64,000 nt of DNA from G963422445 sp963422445 (GCA_963422445.2 OY729512.2:5890001-5954000), one strand, 5' to 3'; numbered from the stretch's first letter, positions 34,188 to 44,142 are shown. The notes: generated from the letters alone by a model not told the origin. Numbers and translations are program-made.

Positions 34188-35408
34188 ATGGCCAATATCA
34201 AGCCAATCCGGTCCGAAAGGGACTACGAGGCGGCTTTGGACCGAATCTCTGAGCTCATGGACACGGAAGCCGACAGCCCGGAGGGCGATGAGCTCGATGT
34301 CCTGGTCGATCTCGTAGAACTGTACGAAAGCAAACAAGTGCCGATGGGCTATCCGAGTCCGATCGCCGCGATCGAGTTTCGTATGGAACAGGCAGGCCTG
34401 CGCCCCGCAGACCTTGCTTCGTTCATCGGAAGCCGCGCTAAGGTCTCCGAAGTTCTCTCCGGCAAGCGCGCAATCACCATGCCGATGGCGCGAGCGCTGC
34501 ATGAGCATCTCGGGATTCCGGCGGACGTGCTACTGCGGGAACCGGATGTCGACTTAGGCGACCCGTGGGCCGACATGGAGTGGAGCCGGTTTCCCGTCAA
34601 GTCGATGGCAAAGTTGGGCTGGATTCCGGACAGGCCCGATCTAGCGGGACGCGCCGAGCATGTCATGCGGGACCTGATCAATCGGGCAGGGGGACTGGGC
34701 GTCGCGGGCGCCGCGCTTTATCGAAAGAACGATCACGTCCGCGCGAATGCCAAAATGGACCCCTATGCGCTCAAGGCGTGGTGCTGGCAGATCCTTGCAA
34801 GAGCCAACGAGGACCTTCCGAAGACGGGCTACGAGCGTGGCACCGTAACTCTGGACTTCCTGGCGAAGGTCGCGCGGCTGAGCTGGTCGGAAGACGGTCC
34901 GAGGCTGGCGAAGGAATTGCTGGTCAAGCGTGGCATTTCACTCGTGATCGAAAAGCATCTGCCGAAGACGTATCTGGACGGGGTGGCACTCCGGCTCGGT
35001 GATGGCAGACCGGTAATCGGCCTCACTCTGCGCTACGACAGAATAGACAATTTCTGGTTCTGCTTGCTGCACGAGCTGGCCCATGTGGGTCGACACATGG
35101 ACAACGACAGGGGCGAAGCCTTCGTCGACGACTTCACGCTTCGGAAACTCGATGGGAGACGGGAAGACCCCAGGGAGACGCAGGCGGACGAATGGGCGGA
35201 AGAAGCGCTTATTCCGCGCTCGGTTTGGGATGCGAGCGCAGTGCGAGATCGGCCGACGACCATGGCCGTGATGAATCTCGCGAACGCTCTGCAAGTGCAT
35301 CCGGCGATCGTCGCAGGGAGGGTTCGATTCGAACGGAAGAACTACCGACTGCTGTCTCAATTCGTTGGGATCGGCGAAGTCCGGCGACAATTCGGCATGG
35401 TATCGTGA
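34188..35408 (+). CDS. higA: HigA-type antitoxin fused to ImmA/IrrE-family metallopeptidase
   Basis: This 406-aa protein has two parts. Residues 1-120 are a HigA-like antitoxin with an Xre helix-turn-helix (FRMEQAGLRPADLASFIG, then KVSEVLSGKRAITMPMARAL). Residues about 150-406 are a zinc metallopeptidase of the ImmA/IrrE type with His295-Glu296-x2-His299 in LLHELAH and a third ligand, Glu330, in ETQADEWAEEALIP. Ordinary HigA proteins are about 100-130 aa, so the peptidase is an addition. It should bind HigB and the operon promoter, and may cleave itself or a partner when triggered. It ends 12 bp before the cyclase gene. Confidence 0.88.
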   Translation: MANIKPIRSERDYEAALDRISELMDTEADSPEGDELDVLVDLVELYESKQVPMGYPSPIAAIEFRMEQAGLRPADLASFIGSRAKVSEVLSGKRAITMPMARALHEHLGIPADVLLREPDVDLGDPWADMEWSRFPVKSMAKLGWIPDRPDLAGRAEHVMRDLINRAGGLGVAGAALYRKNDHVRANAKMDPYALKAWCWQILARANEDLPKTGYERGTVTLDFLAKVARLSWSEDGPRLAKELLVKRGISLVIEKHLPKTYLDGVALRLGDGRPVIGLTLRYDRIDNFWFCLLHELAHVGRHMDNDRGEAFVDDFTLRKLDGRREDPRETQADEWAEEALIPRSVWDASAVRDRPTTMAVMNLANALQVHPAIVAGRVRFERKNYRLLSQFVGIGEVRRQFGMVS

Positions 35409-35420
35409 GGTAACGGGCCG

Positions 35421-36368
35421 ATGAACTTCCATGGCGGGCTGACAGCTGGACTATCCTCGCTGCCGCTAGGCGGAGCAATTCGGTGGTACTACGTCCGGCC
35501 GCGTTTTCGAGCGTTTCTGGAAAACCTGCAGATCACCGAGGATCAGGCCAACGATGGCGAGACCAAGCATCGGGGTGTCGTCTCCTGCCTGAATCGCGGC
35601 TACTGGAACAGCAGTGACGATGCCTTACACCGAATTCTGATCGGCTCCTGGGGGAGGTTCACCCGGGTTCGCCCGACGCGTGATGTCGACATCCTCTTTG
35701 TCCTACCGGTAGAGGTGTACTGGCGATTCGAGCAACGCTCGGGCAATCGGCAATCGCACCTCCTGCAGGAGGTGAAGAGCTGGCTTCAGACCACATATCC
35801 GCAGACTGACGTTCGAGGGGACGGGCAGGTAGTCGTCGTGCCTTTCAATTCGTGCAAGGTGGAGGTTGCGCCGGCCTTCCCGTGCCAGGGAGGCGGTTAC
35901 CTCCTATGCGACACCCATGAAGGCGGACGCTACAAGCGGGTCCATCCGGAAGCCGAGATTGCCGCGCTCAATGGCGCCGATACAGCGCTGAACGGCAACG
36001 TGCGGAAACTCACCCGGATGCTCAAACAGTGGCAGCGCCACTGCAACGTGCCCATCAAATCATTCCAGATCGAAGCGCTGGTTATGGAAGTCTTGCCGCG
36101 CCTGGGCTACGGCGGCCGTGATGAATTCTGGTTCGACTGGTTGGTGCGGGATGTCTTGGGTCACATGATCAGCCGCGCCAACGGATGGTTCACCATGCCG
36201 ATCACCGGCGGGGTGATCCAACTCGGAGATGCATGGCTCAGCAAGGCTTCGAGCGCCCACGCGCGCGCTCTCAGGGCCTGCGTATTTGAAGACGAGAACT
36301 GGGAAACTCTGGCGGGTGACGAGTGGCAAAAGATCTTCGGCACAATGATTCCGACGAAGATCGGTTGA
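35421..36368 (+). CDS. CD-NTase (SMODS-type cyclic oligonucleotide synthase)
   Basis: This 315-aa nucleotidyltransferase matches CBASS cyclases. GS at 75-76 in LIGSWGRFTRVRPTRDVDILF is followed by the metal-binding Asp88 and Asp90, and Glu148 in CKVEVAPAF is the third acid. The C-terminal helical part contains VRKLTRMLKQWQRHCNVPIK and FQIEALVMEVL, the usual substrate-lid helices. Members join nucleotides into a cyclic signal upon phage infection. It is 12 bp after higA and overlaps the SLATT frame, so all four genes form one operon. The product nucleotide cannot be predicted from this alone. Confidence 0.88.
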   Translation: MNFHGGLTAGLSSLPLGGAIRWYYVRPRFRAFLENLQITEDQANDGETKHRGVVSCLNRGYWNSSDDALHRILIGSWGRFTRVRPTRDVDILFVLPVEVYWRFEQRSGNRQSHLLQEVKSWLQTTYPQTDVRGDGQVVVVPFNSCKVEVAPAFPCQGGGYLLCDTHEGGRYKRVHPEAEIAALNGADTALNGNVRKLTRMLKQWQRHCNVPIKSFQIEALVMEVLPRLGYGGRDEFWFDWLVRDVLGHMISRANGWFTMPITGGVIQLGDAWLSKASSAHARALRACVFEDENWETLAGDEWQKIFGTMIPTKIG

Positions 36369-36863
36369 GCGAAGCGTCCGCCGCGCTCGTGCGCGAGTGC
36401 AAGCGGGAAGAGGAAAACTGCCTCTACACCTCGACAAGCTTCTTCGTTTGGGTGCGCTGTCTGCGCTACATGCGAGGCGCGCTCTGGATCGGCGCAGTCG
36501 CCGGGAGCGCGGTCGCGGCTTCGCACATTCTGCGGGTGATCCCTCGTATCGAATTTTCGTGGTGGCAGCGGCGCTGGCGGCGATGATCCTCCCCGGCATC
36601 GGTCGTGCCGTGCGCATCGATGCCGCTATCCGCGATTACGCCGCCGCTGCGGCCGCGTTCAAGAATTTGCAGAGCGAGTTCAGGCGGGCGGCGCAGGTTT
36701 GGTCTCTGAAACCCTACCCCGAGTTTGAATCAGAAGCGCGCAAACTATTCCATTTGATGAATGAGGCGCGCAAGCCATCTCTCACGCTCCCGAGTTCTGC
36801 TTCCGCCTCGCGCGATGGAAAATTCGGCAGGGCCACTATGAGAATGACGAAAGCTCGAAATGA
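36323..36863 (+). pseudogene. SLATT-type two-TM effector, frameshifted
   Basis: Three frames together give a protein of about 175 aa with the SLATT layout. It opens with RLSEASAALVRECKREEENC and a leading helix, then TM1 (GALWIGAVAGSAVAASHIL). A frameshift lies near 36545, followed by TM2 (RIFVVAAALAAMILPGI) and a long amphipathic region (DAAIRDYAAAAAAFKNLQSE). A second frameshift lies near 36790, and the protein ends FCFRLARWKIRQGHYE to the stop at 36861. In known systems SLATT proteins are membrane-pore effectors gated by cyclic nucleotides. The breaks could be true mutations or assembly errors. Confidence 0.65.
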
Positions 36864-36929
36864 GTCGTCCAGCAGGGGCCAAGTGGTTTCCTGTAGGTCG
36901 GGATCGTGGTTAGCGCGGAGCAGAAGCAG

Positions 36930-37031
36930 ATGACGAAAAGCGAGAAAGCACAGCAACTTGAACTATACCTGAACATGGCTAGCCCGACTTATTCCTGGAG
37001 GGGCGAGGATGTGATGGCGGACATGGCGTAA
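36930..37031 (+). CDS. Possible 33-aa ORF
   Basis: A short frame begins MTKSEKAQQLELYLNMASPT and ends VMADMA. No clear RBS. It lies between the SLATT remnant and the left end of an IS21 element, so it may be the truncated start of a gene cut by the IS. No family recognised. Confidence 0.2.
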   Translation: MTKSEKAQQLELYLNMASPTYSWRGEDVMADMA

Positions 37032-37078
37032 GTCGTTGACATCGGGTAGAAATTCGTTGCCAAGCGCATTTCTGCAAA

Positions 37079-37883
37079 ACCGCTTATGCACATAGCTCCG
37101 GTTGCGAGAGTTTGCTACCAGATGTTGAGGTTTAGGTTAGAGCGGGGGAGCGGGTAGAATGCTCCCGATACGTTCCTGCCGACGGAGCCCCCACATGAAA
37201 CAGGTCCCCGACAGCCTCCTCGCCTTCCAGCACATGGTCCCGGACGATGACGCCTGCGCGCCGCCTGGCTGATCGAAATGCGCTGGCCGGACGGCTTCGT
37301 CTGTCCCAGGTGCGGCCATGAAAAGGGATGGGCGCTGCGCAGAAAAGCACACACCTTCGAGTGCACCGGTTGCCGCCGGCAGACCTCGGCGACGGCCGGG
37401 ACGGTCCTGCACGCCAGCAAGCTGCCGCTCACCGTCTGGTTCTGGGCCGCCGACCTGATGGCGACCCACTCCAACGGCATCTCTGCCCTGCAGCTCCGGA
37501 AACAGCTCGCTATCGGCTCTTATCGCAGCGCCTGGCTGCTCGCCCACAAGCTGTGCGCCAGCATGGTCGAGCCCGAGCGTAACCCGTTGTCGGGCCTGGT
37601 GGACATCGACGAGGCCAGCCGTCCATGTCGTCGGGAAGACCGCCGCTTACCTCGTCCTGCCGTGGATCCACCAAGTCTTCTCCAACCTCAAAGGATGGGC
37701 GCGAGGCGTCTACCACGGGCTGCACCGCAAGCATCTGCAGGCCTATCTCGATGAGGTCGTCTTTCGCTTCAACCGCCGCAAAACCCGCCACGATGCTTTC
37801 CGCTCGCTCTTCCGCCTCGCCACCAATGCACAACCCCTTACCTACAGCATGTTGATAGAACCGGAACCATCTGCATAAGCGGT
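37079..37883 (+). mobile_element. IS1595-family element, probable relative of the MITE source
   Basis: The 805-bp element has ends ACCGCTTATGCACATAGCTC (left) and ACCGCTTATGCAGATGGTTC (right, read inward). A perfect 8-bp duplication TCTGCAAA lies at 37071-37078 and 37884-37891. These terminal repeats are nearly the same as those of the four 111-bp MITEs. It inserted in the left terminal repeat of the IS21 element. Confidence 0.92.
37195..37878 (+). pseudogene. IS1595-family transposase, frameshifted and internally deleted
   Basis: The frame begins MKQVPDSLLAFQHM, shifts near 37260, and continues with a zinc ribbon (FVCPRCGHEKG...FECTGCRRQTSA), KLPLTVWFWAADLMA and a first catalytic Asp in LVDIDEA. 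It then jumps straight to the C-terminus (NLKGWARGVYHGLHRKHLQA and VVFRFNRRKTRHDAF), with the central DDE region missing. The stop TAA lies inside the right terminal repeat. It cannot be active. Confidence 0.85.
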
Positions 37884-38041
37884 TCTGCAAATTCCTGGCG
37901 GATTTGACCGTCCGGGCCGAGGCCCTGGCCCTGGCCTGACCATCTATTGCCCGGAGGCGGCCGAGAGGCCGTCCGAGGTGCCGATTCTCTCCCGACCCTG
38001 CCTGATCGATCGCTTGATCGGATCGAGAAGGCAGGGACGCG

Positions 38042-39592
38042 ATGAAGAGGACCGGCATTATGAAGATCAAGGATATTCTCCGGCACCGTCACGATTTTGC
38101 GCTGCCTCGGGCGCAGATCGCCGCCGCGGTCGGGGTGAGCACGGGGACGGTCTCGCATGTGCTTGCCCGGGCCAGGGCGGCGGGTCTGTTCTGGCCGCTG
38201 CCGAACGATCTCGACGATGAGGCGCTTCGCGCGCGGCTCTACCCGGCGCCGGGTCCGGACGGCGACCGGGTGCAGCCCGACTGGGATGCGGTCATCGAAA
38301 AGTTGACCGCGCCACGCAAGCGGAGGCGTGCCCGGCTGACGCGGCGCCAGCTCTGTACCGGGACGAGGCCCTGGCCCAGGGGGGGGGCAAGCCCTATACC
38401 TACAGCCGGTTCTGCGCGCTGCTCGGCGAGCGTCTGGGGAGCCGGCCCGCGCCGGCGCAGATGCGCTTCCACTACGCGCCGGGGCTGTGGGGCCTGTCCG
38501 ACTTCCCGGGCAAGACGCTGGGCTTGCGCACCGGCCGCGGCGAGAAGGATATGGAGATCTTCGTCGCCGTGCTGGCGCATTCGAACCTGACCTGGGCCGA
38601 AGCGGTCCCCGACCAGAGCGTGCGTCACTGGATCATGGCGCACCGGCGCGCCTTCGAGTACTTCGGCGGCGTCCCCGGCCGCTGGATCATCGACAACCTC
38701 AAGGCCAGCGTCGACAAGCCGGACCGCGAAGAGCCCCGGCTCAATCCGAGCTTCCGCGAGTTCGCACAGCACTACAACGTCGCCGTGCTGCCGGCGCGCT
38801 CGGGAAGGGCGACGGACAAGGGGCTGGTCGAGGCCTGCGTCGGGGCGGTTCAGTCGCGCATCCTGCTGGTGCTGCGCCACGAGACCTTCTTCTCGCTGGA
38901 CGCGATGAACGCCGCGATCCGGCGCGAGCTCGACCGGCTGAACGAGGCCCCCATGGCGTGCGGCGAGACTCGGCGCGCGCTGTTCGAAGCCAACGAACGG
39001 GCGCTCCTCAAGCCGCTGCCCCGGAACCCCTGGGAATGGGGCGAGTGGATCGAGCGCAAGGTCGGGCCCAACTGCCACGTGCGCATCGCCCGCAATCACT
39101 ACTCCGCGCCTGAGCGCCATATCGGCCGCAAGATCCACGCCCGCGTCGGCGAGCGCATGGTCGAGCTCTTCCTCGGCAAGGGCGGGGAGCGGATCGCCGT
39201 CCACCGCATGAAGAGCGGGCGCAATCAGTACGCCACCGACCCCGGGCACATGCCCGACCGCATCAAGGCGGTGCGCGACATCCGCAAGCCCGATTACGGC
39301 GACATCCTGCTGCAGCGCGCCCGCAAGGTAGGCCCGAACGCCGTGGCCTGGGCCGAGCGCTGCTTCGCCTCGCGCGACTTCCCCGAACAGGCCTTCGCCA
39401 CCGTGCAGGGGATGATCCCGCCTCGCCGAGGCCCTCGACCTCAACCGCCTCGCTTCCGGCTTCCTCAGGGAGCGGCTCAAGAACGGCGCCGGCCCCGATC
39501 GGCGCCGTCCCGTAGCCAGGGAGACCATCCCCGATCACGCCAATATCCGCGGCGGCGACTACTACGGCAACGAGGAAGGAGCGACCCCATGA
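38042..39592 (+). pseudogene. istA: IS21-family istA, frameshifted
   Basis: The N-terminal part MKIKDILRHRHDFALPRAQI with a helix-turn-helix (AAVGVSTGTVSHVLARARA) is followed by a frame change near 38340-38390. The DDE domain then runs (GLSDFPGKTLGL, WIIDNLKASVD, LPARSGRATDKGLVEACVGA). A second change near 39420 restores the ending NEEGATP. The stop overlaps the istB start (ATGA at 39589-39592). Confidence 0.85.
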
Positions 39593-40293
39593 CCCTGCGA
39601 CAGCCCAATATCGAACGCATGCTGCAGCTCGGGCTTGCCGGCATGGCCGAGGCGCTGGAGGAGCAGAGCAATCTCGCCGACATCGAGCAGCTCAGCTTCG
39701 ACGACCGCCTCGCCATGCTGATCGAGCGCGAGGCCGGGCACCGCGAGCACAGGAGCTATCTCGGCCAGCTGCGCATCCGCGCCGATGTCCAGGATGTCGA
39801 CTGCCGCGCCGGGTGCGGCATCGCCCGCACCACGCTGACCCAGCTCGCCGCCGGCGACTGGATCGGGAAAGACCTTCGTCGCCTGCGCACTCGCCCACCA
39901 GGCCTGCCGCCAGAAGCAATCGGTGCTCTACCGCCGCGTCCCCGAGCTGGTCGCGGCCCTCGACCGCGCCCGCGACAAGGGCACCTACGACCGGCTGATG
40001 CGCCGCCTCGCCAAGGTCGATCTGCTGGTCCTCAACGACTGGGGCCTCCAGGGCTTCTCCACCGAGGGAAGGCGCGACCTGCTGGAGATCGCCGAGGCGC
40101 GCCACGGACGCAAGTCCATCCTGATCGCCAGTCAGATCCCCGTGGAGACTGGCCAGAGGTGATCGAAGAACCAACAATCGCGGACGCGGTACTCGATCGA
40201 ATCGTCCACAACGCCTACCGCATCGACCTCAAGAGCGAGTCCCAGCGCAAGCGCAACAGACCGCCGCCGCTCGACGGCGGCAACGACAAGTGA
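39589..40293 (+). pseudogene. istB: IS21-family istB, central frame disrupted
   Basis: The start (MTLRQPNIERMLQLGLAGMA) and the end (DAVLDRIVHNAYRIDLKSE) share a frame, but the middle from about 39860 to 40150 reads correctly only in another frame (LVLNDWGLQGFSTEGRRDLL). The Walker A region has lost bases: DWIGK stands where GPTGxGKT is expected. The ATPase helper is therefore dead. Confidence 0.85.
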
Positions 40294-41857
40294 GGGGGCC
40301 CGGCCTAGCGGCCGGGTCCAGGGGCGCCTGCGGCGCCGTCGCAGACCGAACCACCGGCGCGCGCGGCGGTGTGCTGAATGAGGAAGCTCGCCGCCGCGCC
40401 CAACAGGCCTTTGCATGACGACGAGGGCTCGCTTACGCTCGCCCAGGGCTGGCCGGAGGCCAGCCCCCACCCGGCAACGGAGAACCCCTACGGCAACACC
40501 CGGGTGAGGCTGACAAACGGCACCGCCATGGCGGTCAAATGCCAGGATTCGCAGTCAAGTAAAATAGGAACCTGCCGTCAAGTCCGCAGGAATCCGCACA
40601 TTTCCCCCGAGACGACGAGAGCGCCACGCCCGCCATGACCGAAGATACTCCTCTCCCGTTCGATCTTCCAGCCGTACAACGCAAGAAGGTGACCGCCGAT
40701 TTCGAGGGCGGGCCGATCTCGTCGGACGGCGGGCCGGTCCTGCTGCGCGCGGCCGAACGCCGACTCGGCCTGGCCGAGACGCTGGCGGGTTGCATCCGGG
40801 AGTGGCGCGACCCTGCGCCGGTGGCCCACACGCTCCCGGCGATGCTCCGGTTCCGTATATTCGCGATCGCCTGCGGCTACGAAGTCGCCGACGACTGCGA
40901 CGCGCTGCGCGGCGATCCGCTGTTCAAGCTGGCGATCGGCCGGGCGCCGGAGAGCGGCCGCGCCCTGTGTTCCCAGCCCAACATGAGCCGGTTGGAGAAC
41001 GCGCCTTCGCGCAGCGAGGTGGCGCGCATGACGGCCGCCCTGGTCGACCTCTTCTGCCGCTCCTTCCCGGCCCCGGCGGCGGCGATCACGCTCGACATCG
41101 ACGACACCTGCGACCGGGTTCACGGCCACCAGCAGTTGTCGCTGTTCCACGCCCACTACGACACCCGCTGCTTCCTGCCGGTGCACGTCTACCATGTTGA
41201 GAGCGGCAAGCCGGTGGCAGTCCTCCTGCGTCCCGGCAAGACACCGTCCGGTGTCGAGGTCCGCACCCTGCTGAAGCACCTGGTGCGCCGCATCCGCCGG
41301 CACTGGCCGCGCACCCGGCTGACCTTCCGGGGCGACAGCCATTACGGCCGCCGCGAGGCGATGGACTGGTGCGAGGACAACGGCGTCGACTACATCTTCG
41401 GCCTAGCCGGCAACGCCGCGCTGCACGCGCTGGCCTACCAGACCGCCGACGACCTCAAGGTACGCCGCGCCGAGGCCGGGGTCGACCGGATGCGCGGCTT
41501 CGCCGACCTTGCCTACGCCGCCGGCTCGTGGAACCGCGAGCGCCAGGTGGTCGCCCGGCTCGAGGCGACCGCGCGCGGCTTCGACGCACGCTACATCGTC
41601 ACCTCGCTCGGCGGAGACGCCCGCCATCTCTACGAAGATATCTACTGCGCCCGCGGCCAGGCCGAGAACCTCATCAAGCTGCACAAGGGCCAATTCGCGT
41701 CGGACCGCACCTCCTGCCAGTCCCCGCTCGCCAACCAGTTCCGCCTCGTCCTGCACACCGCGGCCTATTGGCTGATGCTCGCCCTCCGCGATGCCGTGCC
41801 CCGCAGGATGCCGCTCGCCTGGGCCGAGTTCGCAACCCTCAGGGCGCGCTTGCTCAA

Positions 41858-44020
41858 CCCAAGTTGGCACTTTTCTGCTGTCCGATCCTTTATCGCATTG
41901 ATATAAAATGGTATTCTTCTCGACCGATTCCAACATGGTACTACATTTTGTTGGATTCTGTCAGCTCGTCAGGCGGGTCCTCCTGCGGTGGATGGCGGGG
42001 TCCGCGCCCGCCGCCGAGGAGACTTGGGCAACCTCGGCGGCGGGGCGCGTGTCCTGGCGGTTGACGATCAACGTGCCGTCGGTCTGGCGCAGGCGCGTGG
42101 TGATCCGCACCCAGGTCCGCATACTCTCGCGGATCGATGCCCAGCCCTTGTGGATACCCCGCGCGGCCAGCCGGGTGCGGATCAGATGCACGGCGTGATA
42201 GGCCAACACGGCGATCAGCAGGTGGGCCGCGATGCGACGGTCGAGCTGGTGCCAGATCGGGCGAAGGCCGAGTTCGGATTTCAGGCTGCGGAAGGTGGCC
42301 TCGATGTCGGTGATGCGCCAGTACGTCCGAAGGATCGTCTCGATATCCCAGTCGATGTGGCTGGTGCGCAGCACATAGGCGCCGGCGCCCTCATCGGCCT
42401 CGTCGTATAGCGGCCTGCGCTTGAAGCGAACGGCAGACGCGTTGGCGCCGGTGTCCGCCTTCTCGAGCGTGATCTCGTAGTGCCTGGCGACCGCGGAGAA
42501 GCGCTGCTTGAGGCGGCCTACGCTCTCCAGCACCTTGTCGTAGCGCTTGAGGCGGCCCTTGACCGGGAGGCCGCTGTGGAGCCTTTCCAGCGCCGCCTCG
42601 AAGCGGTTCCTCCTCAGGCCGAGGATCGAGGTCTCGGCCTTCTTCTTGCCCTCGCTGACGACAGAGAGCCGCGCCGCGCCGTCCTCGCTTGCGAGGCGCC
42701 AGGCGCGCACCTCGTGGTGCGCGCTGGTGATCAGCAGCGCCTCGGGCCCGCCCTCGGGCGGCGCAGGCCTGACGCCGCGGCTGACCGCGATCCAGTCGTA
42801 GCCCCGCTCTCCCAGCCACAGGATGTTCTCCTCGGTGGCGATGCCCGCGTCCATGACCACCATGGGCTTGGGCGCCGTGCCGCCGCACACCGCCTCGAGC
42901 CTGACCAGCGCGTCCTCCAGCCTGCCCGGCTCGCTCACGTTGCCCGGCAGGATCTCGCACCTGCGCGGGAAGCCTGCGCCGTCGAGCGCCAGCGCCAGCG
43001 TGATCAACGGGCAGGCGTCGCGCTTCTGCCTGGAGCGCCCGAAGCGGGGACGCTCGCCGTGCGCGTGGCCGTGGTCGTGAACGTTGGTGAGATCGTAGAA
43101 GGCGATGGTGTCGGGGATGTCGAGCAGCGCGCGCTCACGGCTGAACAGCTCCCGCTGGATGGCGGCGCGGTGGCGCCAGAGGAGGTCGCCGATGCGGTAG
43201 AGCGTCTTGCGCCGCAGAGCCTTGCGGTCGCCCTCCAGATCGAGAAGCTCGGCGGTCGCACTGTTGCGGCGCAGCCAGCGGCTGGTCTCACGCTCGCTGG
43301 CGGGGTGGACCATCCTGGCGACGATCAGCGCGCTCGCGATGCGCCCTTCGCGGCCCTTGATGCCCAGGTCGTGAAGAATTTCGGCGAAGCCGAGATCATC
43401 GAGGGCCTTGAGGCACAGGCGCTCGCAGCCGACCGTGCGCGGGGTCTCGTGCTCCAGGGTATCGAGGGCGACGGTGGCGGCTTCGGGCTTGCGCGCCTCT
43501 TCCTGCATCGCCTCGACGCGGAACCCCCTGGCCCTGAGCCTGGCGACGATGTCTTCAGCTGCGGCCTGCACGTCCGGCGCGGCTGCGAGCAGCGGCGGGC
43601 GGCCGTGGAGCAGCGCCTCGGCGCGTTCGGCAACTTCGCGCCATTTCTCCTTCGGCACCGGATAGTCGGTGCCGAGGTTGAGGAGCGTGCGCTGCCTGAC
43701 TTTGTCGCCGATGCGCTGTGAGAGCACGAGGCGATGGCTGCGGACGGGCTTGCCGTCGGTGGTGTGGGTCTTGGTTGCCCTGATGAACATGTCGCCCGGC
43801 ACGTCTTGGTCGTGTCGGACCCAGATATGTCGGCTTTGGTGGTGGGGTCAAGGGAAATTCCTCCCCTTCCCCAAACCATATCTTGGCACTACAAAGCGGC
43901 TTCAAAACGGCAATCACAAATATAGAGACATACTCTCCACATCACCGCTATATCTCGTATGACAGCCGGAAGAAGCTGGCCAAATCGGCTCCGAACAAAC
44001 GGGAAAAGTGCCAACTTGGG
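41858..44020 (-). mobile_element. IS1634-family insertion sequence (intact)
   Basis: Terminal inverted repeats CCCAAGTTGGCACTTTTC and its complement lie at 41858 and 44020. One intact transposase gene occupies most of the 2.16 kb. It sits in the IS1380 transposase gene. A clear target duplication was not seen. Confidence 0.88.
41961..43790 (-). CDS. IS1634-family transposase
   Basis: This transposase of about 609 aa starts MFIRATKTHTTDGKPVRSHR, a family-like N-terminus (a GTG four codons earlier is possible). Catalytic region: Asp in IAFYDLTNVH, Asp in VVMDAGIATEENI, and the Glu segment TYWRITDIEATFRSLKSELG. The C-terminal RRIAAHLLIAVLAYHAVHLI helix is typical. It is complete and may be active. 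The decayed copy at 23149-25810 is a close relative. Confidence 0.9.
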   Translation of the reverse strand: MFIRATKTHTTDGKPVRSHRLVLSQRIGDKVRQRTLLNLGTDYPVPKEKWREVAERAEALLHGRPPLLAAAPDVQAAAEDIVARLRARGFRVEAMQEEARKPEAATVALDTLEHETPRTVGCERLCLKALDDLGFAEILHDLGIKGREGRIASALIVARMVHPASERETSRWLRRNSATAELLDLEGDRKALRRKTLYRIGDLLWRHRAAIQRELFSRERALLDIPDTIAFYDLTNVHDHGHAHGERPRFGRSRQKRDACPLITLALALDGAGFPRRCEILPGNVSEPGRLEDALVRLEAVCGGTAPKPMVVMDAGIATEENILWLGERGYDWIAVSRGVRPAPPEGGPEALLITSAHHEVRAWRLASEDGAARLSVVSEGKKKAETSILGLRRNRFEAALERLHSGLPVKGRLKRYDKVLESVGRLKQRFSAVARHYEITLEKADTGANASAVRFKRRPLYDEADEGAGAYVLRTSHIDWDIETILRTYWRITDIEATFRSLKSELGLRPIWHQLDRRIAAHLLIAVLAYHAVHLIRTRLAARGIHKGWASIRESMRTWVRITTRLRQTDGTLIVNRQDTRPAAEVAQVSSAAGADPAIHRRRTRLTS

Positions 44021-44142
44021 CGAAGATCGGCGCCCGGGTGGTCAAGAAGGTCGCGCGCGTCCGCATCCACTTCGCCTCGGCCTGTCCGGATGCCTCGCTG
44101 ATCCGCCTGCTGGCGGGCCGGCTCGCGGTCTCCGGCCCATGA

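Larger units (their letters stand above)
37068..40557 (+). mobile_element. IS21-family element (decayed, left end interrupted)
   Basis: The right end, read inward, is TGACTGCGAATCCTGGCA...TTTGACCG. The left end reads TTTCTGCAAATTCCTGGCGG once the IS1595-type insertion at 37079-37883 and one target copy are removed. Both istA and istB are present in the usual order, but both are frameshifted. Confidence 0.7.
40635..44142 (+). pseudogene. IS1380-family transposase interrupted by IS1634
   Basis: The frame from 40635 has the IS1380 features DIDDTCDRVHGHQQLS (first Asp), FRGDSHYGRREAM (second Asp) and YCARGQAENLIKLHK (Glu). After TLRARLL at 41855 the IS1634 element begins. The missing C-terminus resumes at about 44021 with KIGARVVKKVARVRIHFASA and stops at 44142. 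Without the insertion the protein would be of normal length (about 455 aa). The outer ends of this IS were not resolved. Confidence 0.88.

Noticed and set aside
42480..43721. A 413-codon plus-strand frame within IS1634
   Set aside because: It is a shadow of the intact transposase on the opposite strand.
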